Positions 29,516 to 38,936 of a stretch of DNA of 64,000 nucleotides are shown here, piece by piece. The DNA is taken from positions 1 to 64,000 of the forward strand of contig JAKBCR010000001.1 of the NCBI GenBank assembly GCA_021807675.1, given 5' to 3'. The notes under the pieces are model-generated. The model had not been told where the DNA came from. It searched no databases and saw only the letters and a list, made by a program, of their open reading frames with translations. Positions within the stretch are counted from its first letter, which is position 1. The number at the start of each line of letters is the position of its first letter. The translations under genes and the position numbers were made by a program. This DNA comes from Pseudomonadota bacterium. GTDB taxonomy: Bacteria; Pseudomonadota; Gammaproteobacteria; Steroidobacterales; Steroidobacteraceae.

Positions 29516-30406
29516 TCACCCCTGCTTGTGATCGTGCTCCCAGGCTGCGAGGAAGTTGATCAATGAGATCAGCTTGTTCTCGCCGCCGGCCTTGCCCACG
29601 TCGGTGCTGAACTTGCCGTCCACCGCGATGAAGGGTACGCCCTGCACCTGATAGGCGTTCATGATCTCATCCGCCTGCTCAAGCTGGGTGTTGACAAAGA
29701 AGGAGTTGTAGGCTTTCGCGAAAGCCGCGGCGTCGATGCCGTTTTGAACCGCCCATGCCTGCTGCTGCCTGAAGGTGTCCTGCTTGTCGGTGGAGAAGAG
29801 CACGGACTCGGTGCCGGTCTGGCTCTCCAGATTGTGGATGTAGGTGAACACCTTCTCCACCAGATCGTTGCGGCCCAGCGCCTCGAGCGTATAGAAAAGG
29901 CGCGCATGCGCGCGGTGCACAGGCCCCCACATGATCGGCACGCGAACGAAGTCGACGTACGAGGGCTTCGTCTTCAGCCACTGGCGTATGTAGGGCTCCA
30001 GCGCATAACAGTGCGGGCAGCCGAGCCAGAAGACCTCCAGCACCTCCACCTTCCCGGGTGAGACGGTGGTCGGCTGGGCCGGGGAGATCACGTCATAGTT
30101 GACGCCGGGCTTCCATTGGCTGCTCGAGGGCAGCGCGGCACTCGCGGGCAGGGCGGCCAGGTGCTCGAGCGAAGGACCGCTGCTGCCATCGGTGCTCTGG
30201 GTGGGGCTCGCCGGGCTGCTTTGACTCGCGGTCTGGCCGCTGGCCGCCTGCTGACCGTTGTCCGACGACGGCGCCGCCGTCTCACTGCTCTGCGTGGCGG
30301 CTTGGCCGGACTGCTGTGGCGCCGAACTCTGGCGCGAGCAGGCGGAAAGGGCGAGCAGGGCTGCGGCAGCAAGTGTGAGAACTGGCAACGAAGGCGTTCG
30401 GGTCAT
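29516..30406 (-). CDS. DsbA-like thiol:disulfide interchange lipoprotein
   Basis: LALSAC lipobox; Ser/Gln/Ala-rich linker; VLEVFWLGCPHCYALEPYIRQWL; VQGVPFIAVDGKF. Confidence 0.88.
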   Translation of the reverse strand: MTRTPSLPVLTLAAAALLALSACSRQSSAPQQSGQAATQSSETAAPSSDNGQQAASGQTASQSSPASPTQSTDGSSGPSLEHLAALPASAALPSSSQWKPGVNYDVISPAQPTTVSPGKVEVLEVFWLGCPHCYALEPYIRQWLKTKPSYVDFVRVPIMWGPVHRAHARLFYTLEALGRNDLVEKVFTYIHNLESQTGTESVLFSTDKQDTFRQQQAWAVQNGIDAAAFAKAYNSFFVNTQLEQADEIMNAYQVQGVPFIAVDGKFSTDVGKAGGENKLISLINFLAAWEHDHKQG

Positions 30407-30420
30407 TGAGTGGTTTCCTG

Positions 30421-30537
30421 AAGCATAGGCACGGGGAGGTGCCCGCCGACGCAGGCGGCGAGAGGCGGGCAAAAGTCACGCCTTTTGCTCGCCGCGCGCT
30501 GGGCCGCGAAGGATGCGCGGATCCAGCGCTGCATACT
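30421..30537 (+). repeat. Structured dispersed repeat family R2, copy C
   Basis: cataggcacggggaggtgcccgcc...gcaaaagtcacgccttttgc...gcgctgggccgcgaaggatgcgcggatccagcgctgcatact. Confidence 0.85.
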
Positions 30538-31318
30538 ACCGCAGACCCTGAACGTAGGAGGCGACGTCGCGCATTTCCTCGGGCGTCAGGCGCTTGGCGA
30601 TATCGAACATAATGATGCTGTTGGGCGTTGCAGTCTCGGCATTCGGTCCGCTGTAGCGGGTGCCGTTCGCGTACTGCTGCAGCTCCGTCACCACATAGAC
30701 CGACTGCTGCGCCTCGAGTGCCGGATACCCCGCGGCGGGATTGCCGCGGCCGACGGGCCCGTGGCAGGCCACGCAGCCCGGCACCCCGCGCTTCGCATCA
30801 CCATCGAGGTAGAGCGCCCGGCCCGCTTTCCAGTACGAAGGATCGGCCTCGAGGCCCTGCGGGGTCTGCGCGGCGAAGAACACCGCCAGATTATCGATGT
30901 CCTGATCGCTGAGACCCGTGGCCATGGGCTGCATCACGGGGTTCTGGCGGATGCCGGCCTTGAACAAATGCAGCTGCTCCGCGATGTAGACGGCATTCTG
31001 GCCGGCCAGGCGCGGCCAAGCGGGATTCTGGCTGTTGCCGTCCGGGCCGTGGCAGGCGAAGCAGACCGCGGCCTTGGTGGCGCCCGCTTGCACGGAGCCG
31101 TCCACGTAGGGATCCGGGGTGACCGGCGGAGTCGCTTTGGTCGGGCTTGCGGTCGGCGTTGCCGGCCCGACGGCGGCCGCGCTCGAAGTCGCGGCGCCGG
31201 ATGCCGGCGCAGGGCCCGCAGTTTCCGCGCGGGCGACGGCCGGCGCGGTCAACGCGGCGGCCCACAAGACGGACAACAGCGCGGCGGAGATGGTTGCCAA
31301 CGGTGCTCTTTTTGCCAT
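30536..31318 (-). CDS. Diheme cytochrome c4-type protein
   Basis: AVCFACHGPDGNSQNPAWPRLAGQNAVYIAEQL and GCVACHGPVGRGNPAAGYPALEAQQSVY. Confidence 0.93.
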   Translation of the reverse strand: MAKRAPLATISAALLSVLWAAALTAPAVARAETAGPAPASGAATSSAAAVGPATPTASPTKATPPVTPDPYVDGSVQAGATKAAVCFACHGPDGNSQNPAWPRLAGQNAVYIAEQLHLFKAGIRQNPVMQPMATGLSDQDIDNLAVFFAAQTPQGLEADPSYWKAGRALYLDGDAKRGVPGCVACHGPVGRGNPAAGYPALEAQQSVYVVTELQQYANGTRYSGPNAETATPNSIIMFDIAKRLTPEEMRDVASYVQGLR

Positions 31319-31363
31319 TTTCGCTCGTCCCCCGACTATTGCCAGTGATGCGAAAGCGCCGGA

Positions 31364-32002
31364 TTGTACACTACGGACGTGGCAGCATTTCCGACCGCAA
31401 GATTTCTGGTGAGCGCCGCCGCTCCGGGCCAATTTCCCGCCGATCGGGGCGCGGAGGTCGCCTTCGCGGGCCGCTCGAATGCCGGCAAATCGAGCGCCAT
31501 CAACTCGATTCTCGGGCGTCAGGGGCTCGCGCGGACCAGCAAGACACCGGGACGCACGCGGCTCATCAACTTCTTCGAGCTCGCGCCGCTCGAGCGCATC
31601 GTGGACCTTCCGGGATACGGCTATGCGAGTGCGCCAGAGAGCGAGCGGCGCACCTGGCCGCGCCTCATCGAAGCGCTGCGCGCGCGCGAGGCGCTCAAGG
31701 GACTGTTCGTGATCGTCGATGCGCGCCGCGGGATCGGGCCGGGCGATGAGGCGCTGCTCAAATGGGCGCTCCCGCGCCAGCGGGTACACGTGCTCTTATC
31801 GAAAGCGGATAAGTTGAGCCGGAACGAGGGCCGGGAGGCGCTCGCCGCGGCTGCCCGCGCTCTGGAGTCGCGCGCGACCGTGCAGCTTTTCTCCGCGCAT
31901 GCGCGAGCGGGCCTGGAGGAAGCTCAGAGCGTGCTCACGGGCTGGCTGCGGTCGAAAGAAAAAACCCCGGTGGCCTCTGACGAGACCACCGGGGCAGACT
32001 AA
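31364..32002 (+). CDS. engB: Ribosome biogenesis GTPase EngB/YihA
   Basis: EVAFAGRSNAGKSSAINSI, ARTSKTPGRTRLINFFEL, VDLPGYGYA, LSKADKL; start TTG 31364 or GTG 31379. Confidence 0.95.
   Translation: MYTTDVAAFPTARFLVSAAAPGQFPADRGAEVAFAGRSNAGKSSAINSILGRQGLARTSKTPGRTRLINFFELAPLERIVDLPGYGYASAPESERRTWPRLIEALRAREALKGLFVIVDARRGIGPGDEALLKWALPRQRVHVLLSKADKLSRNEGREALAAAARALESRATVQLFSAHARAGLEEAQSVLTGWLRSKEKTPVASDETTGAD
31967..31999 (-). terminator. Minus-strand intrinsic terminator inside the engB 3' coding end
   Basis: Minus strand ccccggtggtctcgtcagaggccaccggggttttttc. Confidence 0.7.
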
Positions 32003-32147
32003 CCCGGCACAGGTCTCATGTGAACCGGGTCGGACCCGCTCAGGGAGGGAAGCGGGGAGTGCCGAAGCACTCGATGAATTAGAGGGGGCGCCGTCGGGGA
32101 AGTTCCGTCGTCCGCGATGCGGAAAAAAGCCCTTTCTCGTCAGGCCG

Positions 32148-32696
32148 CTAGAGGATATTGAAGATCACGTCCAAGCTCACCACGTGGGCCCCATTGGTGT
32201 GCGCTATGTTCAGGTGCTCGTATTCGAGCCTTCCCATCAGATGGCCGAAATGCGCCTGGGCGCCGACGCCCCAGGCGAGCTGGGTCCCACTATCGGAGAA
32301 TCGGAAGAGCGAGGGGCTCGCCGAGTTGCCGCTCATTTGCCACCGGTCGAGTCCGAGCTTGCCGTAAATGTCGATGAGTGGCAGGGGGATCGGCAGGTAG
32401 CCGACCACATAGGCGGCGAAAGCCTGGGCATTGGCATCGGCTGTGCCCAGAGTGCCGATACTGCGCGATTCGCTGCCCAGGTGGTAGTAATCGACCTCCG
32501 CGCCGAGCAGGCTCAAACGCACGCCCGCCAGGGCCTTGAAGGAGGTGTTGTGGACATCGAACCCGGTGCCGAAGAGATTATTGACGTTTGCCCGCATCAG
32601 CCCCGCACCTGCATAGACGCCGGCGCCGAAGAGGCCGCTGGCGTGCGCGCACCCGGCCGCAAGGGCCAGCAATGGGATCAGCAGCAGTCTTCGCAT
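32148..32696 (-). CDS. Outer-membrane beta-barrel protein (YfaZ-like)
   Basis: Signal peptide; alternating amphipathic strands; C-terminal ...VVSLDVIFNIL. Confidence 0.7.
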   Translation of the reverse strand: MRRLLLIPLLALAAGCAHASGLFGAGVYAGAGLMRANVNNLFGTGFDVHNTSFKALAGVRLSLLGAEVDYYHLGSESRSIGTLGTADANAQAFAAYVVGYLPIPLPLIDIYGKLGLDRWQMSGNSASPSLFRFSDSGTQLAWGVGAQAHFGHLMGRLEYEHLNIAHTNGAHVVSLDVIFNIL

Positions 32697-32902
32697 TCGA
32701 ATCTCTCCTTTCTGTTGCAAAAAGCAGACAAACAGGCCGCCGGTAATAGTGCCACCGAGACTCTCAGTGTGGTGAGAAGTTCACAGTGGGCGGGTCGGGT
32801 CGCGCGGGCGACCCAGCCATTCATGCGAGCACGTTGTGTCAGTTTTGGCCCGGCGAACATGCCGCATCAGCGCGAGCTCGGGAGCTCGCAGGGATCGGTC
32901 CG

Positions 32903-33541
32903 TCAGACCGCATCCGGCTGGGCGGCCGGGGCGGCGCGCGCGAAGGCAGGCAATGTCTCCAAGTGCGCACAGATCGCCCGAAGGGTCGAGAATGGCTCGA
33001 TGTTGCACTTGAAGCGGCGGGCGTTGAACATCTGTGGCACGAGGCAGACGTCCGCGAGCGTCACCTGGGTGCCGAACATGTGGTGGCCGTCGCCACTCCA
33101 GCGCCTGACCTCCTCCTCCAGGCCGCGGAAGCCCTCGGCGATCCAGTGCCGGTACCAGGTGTCGACCGCCGCTTCGTCCTGGCCGAGCGGGGAGCGCAGG
33201 TAATTCAACACCCGAAGATTGTTGAGAGGATGCACGTCGCAGGCGATCGCGAGCGCCATCGAGCGCACCCGCGCACGATCCAGGGCCGAGCGTGGCAGCA
33301 GCGGGGGCTGCGGATGGCTCTCTTCCAGGTACTCGATGACGGCGAGCGACTGACCGATGACGGCGCCGTCGTCCTCGAGCGCCGGCACTAGGCCCTGTGG
33401 ATTTCTGCCCAGGTATTCCGGCTGGCGGTGCGCGCCCGGCAACAGATTGACGGGCACGGACTCGTACTGGATCCCCTTGAGGTTGAGCGCGATGCGCACG
33501 CGGTAAGCGGCGGAGCTGCGGTAATAGGTGTAGAGCTTCAT
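32903..33541 (-). CDS. maiA: Maleylacetoacetate isomerase / GST family
   Basis: MKLYTYYRSSAAYRVRIALNLKGIQYESVPVNLL, NPQGLVPALEDDGAVIGQSLAVIEYLEE. Confidence 0.92.
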   Translation of the reverse strand: MKLYTYYRSSAAYRVRIALNLKGIQYESVPVNLLPGAHRQPEYLGRNPQGLVPALEDDGAVIGQSLAVIEYLEESHPQPPLLPRSALDRARVRSMALAIACDVHPLNNLRVLNYLRSPLGQDEAAVDTWYRHWIAEGFRGLEEEVRRWSGDGHHMFGTQVTLADVCLVPQMFNARRFKCNIEPFSTLRAICAHLETLPAFARAAPAAQPDAV

Positions 33542-33559
33542 GATGCGTAGAATACGCCA

Positions 33560-33733
33560 ATGAGCCTCTGGCGTACCGAACTCACCCCCGAGCGGGTCAA
33601 CCGTTTCTCGAGCGGCACGTTCGCCGAGCGGCTCGGTATTCAGGTCACCGAGATCCGCGACGAGCGCGCCAGACTGGTCTGCGTCTCGAGGCTGACCATG
33701 GCGATCATGCCGCGGCGGGACTCGGCGGCATGA
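33560..33733 (+). pseudogene. N-terminal fragment of a hotdog-fold (PaaI/YdiI-like) thioesterase
   Basis: MSLWRTELTPERVNRFSSGTFAERLGIQVTEIRDERARLVC... resembles the thioesterase N-terminus; catalytic region (LHGGAS) absent. Confidence 0.55.
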
Positions 33734-33975
33734 GCGCGCCGGGATCTCGGCTCTGGATCGCGGCCATCGGCGCGCTGTTGGTATGCGCGGGCTGCGGCTT
33801 CAAGGGACCGCTCTACCTTCCGGAGCGCAACGCCACCGTGGTCACTCATCCGGGGGCGCAGGGCGTGCAGGCCGCTCCAATCCCGGGGCCGGCGCCAACG
33901 CCCGCCAAGAAAAAGAAGCGCGAGACATCGCCGGCGGCGCAGCCGCCGGGCGCGTCCGCGGCACCTCCACGATAA
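33730..33975 (+). CDS. LptM/YifL-type LPS translocon maturation lipoprotein
   Basis: LLVCAGCGFKGPLYLPERN lipobox and CGxKGPLYLP motif. Confidence 0.82.
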   Translation: MSAPGSRLWIAAIGALLVCAGCGFKGPLYLPERNATVVTHPGAQGVQAAPIPGPAPTPAKKKKRETSPAAQPPGASAAPPR

Positions 33976-34061
33976 GATTGTTTTCGTGGCGGCCGCAGGG
34001 CGAGACGCAGGACGCGTCGAGTACTAGACTTCGGCTTCCCCTGTGCCCAGGCTAAGGTTCC

Positions 34062-35963
<1,902 letters not shown>

Positions 35964-36092
35964 CCCTTTCGGTCTCGCGGGGCCCAGGGAACGGCCCCTC
36001 TGAGAGCCGCCAACGCCAGATGACGTACCCCGGGAAACGGCCGCTCCGTCACGTGCTTTCGAACGGCGCCACTGGCTGACTTCCCATCTGCA

Positions 36093-37433
36093 TCAGGTCC
36101 GCACCAATCCCTTGAGCGGCCGCGCTGCGCCGCTCTCCGGGAACACCGCGCTCTCGAGCGCCCGCGCCGGCACCCCGAGATGCTCCGCCAACACGCCCTT
36201 CATCACGGCGCGCAGGTCGAGCGTCGGCCTGAGATCCCGGTCCTGATAGAGCTGCCGGGGCGAGAGTCCCGGCCAGTCCGCCACGACGCGGCCGCCCTTG
36301 ACCGCGCCGCCGAGGAGATAGGCCGCGGTCGCGGTGCCGTGATCGGTACCGCGGGTGCCGTTCTCCGCCACCGTGCGGCCGAACTCCGTCGCCAGGAGCA
36401 CGGCCGTGTCGCTCCAGACGGGCCCGAGTCCCGCCTTCAGCCCGCCCAGCGCGGCATCCAGGGCCGCGAGGCGCGCGGCGAGCTGCCCCTTCTCGTTGCC
36501 CTCGTTGAAGTGAGTGTCCCAGCCCGTCGTATCGAAAACTGCCACCTGCGGTCCGTCCGCCTGCCGTATAAATCGCGCGGCCGCCCTGACCACTTGCGCG
36601 TATTGCGCTCCCGGCCGGCCTCGCTGGGCCAACGGGGGACGCCGGTCGGCGCGTTGTCCCATTCTGGCGTCGGGCGCCATCGTCATCCGACCCGAGGTAT
36701 CCATCATCGAGCCGAACGCGCCGGCAGCGAAATGGGCGCCGGCACCCCCCGCCATGGCGTCCCGGCTTCGCGCGGCGCTCTGCTCGGCAATCGCTTCGGC
36801 TGCGAGCGCCTCCGCCAGCTTCCGACCGAGCACCGGATCGTGCGAGTAGAGATCGGATATCCGCTGCAGGGTGTCGTCATCGAGCGGTGCCAGGTGCGAA
36901 GGCGACCAGGAAGTCACCGCCGCGGGTCCGCGCATGACCAGCGGCGCCGTTGGCGCAATGCTGACTCCGCGCGTCTTCTCTGGTGCGCGGGCGGCGGGCA
37001 AAGCGGCCAGGGCCCGGTTCAGCCATCCCGTCTGCGCCGCATGCGGCTGCGCATACCCGGTCTCCAACACGTTCTGGCCGTCGAAGTGCGAGCGATTGCG
37101 GTAAGGACCCGCCACCGCGTGAAAGATGATGAGCTCACGCGCGGCATAGGTCTGGTGCATGAACGAGAGCGCAGGGTGCAGGCCGAAAATTCCGTCGAGG
37201 GCCAGCGCCCCGCCATTCGTGCCAGGCCGCGCTATCTCGAGCTCCCCGCGCAGTGCTGCGTATGCCGGATCACCGCAGGGCGGCACCGCCTCGAGGCCGT
37301 CGAGCGCGCCCCGCAGGATGATGAAGACGAGGCGCGGCTTGTTGCCGTTGGCCACGCCGGCGAACGTCAGGCCGCTGAGCAAGGTGCCGCCCGCGGCCAA
37401 CGCTCCGGCTGTCAGGAATTCACGCCGTTTCAT
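36093..37433 (-). CDS. DUF1501 domain-containing protein
   Basis: MKRREFLTAGALAAGGTLLSG signal; FIILRGALDGLEAVPP; ATEFGRTVAENGTRGTDHGTATAAYLLGGAVKGG. Confidence 0.94.
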   Translation of the reverse strand: MKRREFLTAGALAAGGTLLSGLTFAGVANGNKPRLVFIILRGALDGLEAVPPCGDPAYAALRGELEIARPGTNGGALALDGIFGLHPALSFMHQTYAARELIIFHAVAGPYRNRSHFDGQNVLETGYAQPHAAQTGWLNRALAALPAARAPEKTRGVSIAPTAPLVMRGPAAVTSWSPSHLAPLDDDTLQRISDLYSHDPVLGRKLAEALAAEAIAEQSAARSRDAMAGGAGAHFAAGAFGSMMDTSGRMTMAPDARMGQRADRRPPLAQRGRPGAQYAQVVRAAARFIRQADGPQVAVFDTTGWDTHFNEGNEKGQLAARLAALDAALGGLKAGLGPVWSDTAVLLATEFGRTVAENGTRGTDHGTATAAYLLGGAVKGGRVVADWPGLSPRQLYQDRDLRPTLDLRAVMKGVLAEHLGVPARALESAVFPESGAARPLKGLVRT

Positions 37434-37436
37434 CGC

Positions 37437-38882
37437 TCAGCGCCTCAAGAACTCGGGAGCTGCCAAGAGGAGCGTTACCGCCTGCGCCGCGCTCTCGGCG
37501 TGCGCGATCGCTTCGCGCGCCGTGGCGCTCAGCACGCTGCCCAATAGCCGCGGCGCCAATTGCCTGGCGTCGCGTCTGGGCCCGATCCTCTGGCCCACCG
37601 CATCCGCCCATTCGATTCGCTTCAAGAGCTCCGACGCACCGTCCCAATCCGCGCTCCCGTCCGGCCACCCCGCCGGCGATCCCGGGCACCAGATCCGCTG
37701 CCCCAGGAGCTGGAAGAGCCACACGGGCGCTTTCTCCGGGCGGATTGGGAGCGCCAGCCCGCGGAAGGACGACACGATGAAATCCGAGGGCGTCTTGAAC
37801 TTCGATACGGGCTGCTCCCAGGCCTCCGGCGAGCCGATGAGCGCCCGATATACGGTGGGCAGATCGCCCTTGCTCCGCGAGAATGCCGCGGCTACCCGGT
37901 CCACCGCCGGCGCAGGCGGGGCATCGGCGATGAAATGGCGCGCCAGCTTGGTCGCGATGAATCGCGCGGTCGAGGGGTGAGCGGCGAGGTTGCGCAGCAC
38001 CGCCACTCCCTGGTCATATCCCGTGTCGGGATAGCGCTTGCCCATCACCACCTGCGGTCCCGGCTGATGCATCGCGGCGCGGAAGAGGAAGGTGCCGGGC
38101 CGCTGCCCGAACCGCCAAGCCTCGGGCCCGGCGATCGACCAACCTGTCAACACCTTGGAGAGCGCGGTGACGTCGGCCTGCGTATACCCGCCATCGACGC
38201 TGACCGTATGCAGCTCCAGGGTTTCCCGCGCCAGATTCTCGTTGATTCCCGGCCTGCGGCCGGGATTGCGCCGCTCGATGTTGCGTGCCGCGCGCGAGTC
38301 CGGCCCCATCGACATCTCATTGTCGAGATAGAGCAGCATCGCCGGATGACGCTGCGTCGCAATGAGCATGTCGCTGAAGTTGCCGAGAACGTACGGTCTG
38401 ATCGCCTCGCGCTCGTAGCTGCCGGCGAGCGCGGCCAACACTCCCTTGTCGACGGAAACGGCGAAGTGGTTCGACCAGAATTGTGCGAGGCGCTCGATGA
38501 ACGGCCGGTCCGTCGAGACCGAATGCCGGAAACGCGCGCCGGCTTCCGCCAGATAGACGGGCCGGATGAGCTGCGGAAGCTTCTTGAAAGCGCCGATCGC
38601 GGCGGCGGACCCGGCCGCGGCCTGGCGTTCGTCGACGCTTCGGGCCGCCGCGGCCCTCATGCGCTCGGCCTGGATGGTGCGGCGCAGGTCGTAGATCTGC
38701 GTGAGGAGGCTCGCGGAGCTTTGCAGGCCGTCGCCGCCGATTTCCGGAGCCGGGCCGTCGAGCTGCGCTCGCAGCCAGTCGAGCCCCGAGCCGCCGATGG
38801 CGGCCAGCTCGCCCGGCCGGGCGCCGAGCCCGAATCGATTGGCCGCAATGGCCGAGGTCAGCCCATTGTCCATGAGCCTCAT
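37437..38882 (-). CDS. DUF1800 domain-containing protein
   Basis: AIAANRFGLGARPGELAAI, FWSNHFAVSVDKG, NENLARETLELHTVSVDGGYTQADVTALSKVLTGW; start 38882 or 38873. Confidence 0.93.
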   Translation of the reverse strand: MRLMDNGLTSAIAANRFGLGARPGELAAIGGSGLDWLRAQLDGPAPEIGGDGLQSSASLLTQIYDLRRTIQAERMRAAAARSVDERQAAAGSAAAIGAFKKLPQLIRPVYLAEAGARFRHSVSTDRPFIERLAQFWSNHFAVSVDKGVLAALAGSYEREAIRPYVLGNFSDMLIATQRHPAMLLYLDNEMSMGPDSRAARNIERRNPGRRPGINENLARETLELHTVSVDGGYTQADVTALSKVLTGWSIAGPEAWRFGQRPGTFLFRAAMHQPGPQVVMGKRYPDTGYDQGVAVLRNLAAHPSTARFIATKLARHFIADAPPAPAVDRVAAAFSRSKGDLPTVYRALIGSPEAWEQPVSKFKTPSDFIVSSFRGLALPIRPEKAPVWLFQLLGQRIWCPGSPAGWPDGSADWDGASELLKRIEWADAVGQRIGPRRDARQLAPRLLGSVLSATAREAIAHAESAAQAVTLLLAAPEFLRR

Positions 38883-38936
38883 AGCGCACGGGGCCGGGCT
38901 CCGGTTGACCGGAGCGCTGTCCGATATACTGCCCGT

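Noticed and set aside
36093-38882. DUF1501/DUF1800 pair as a novel system
   Set aside because: This pairing is widespread in Proteobacteria and Planctomycetes; function unclear but arrangement not new.
37560-38936. Upstream 459-aa extension of the polA ORF
   Set aside because: Antisense to the DUF1800 gene; the PolA N-terminus clearly starts at 38937.
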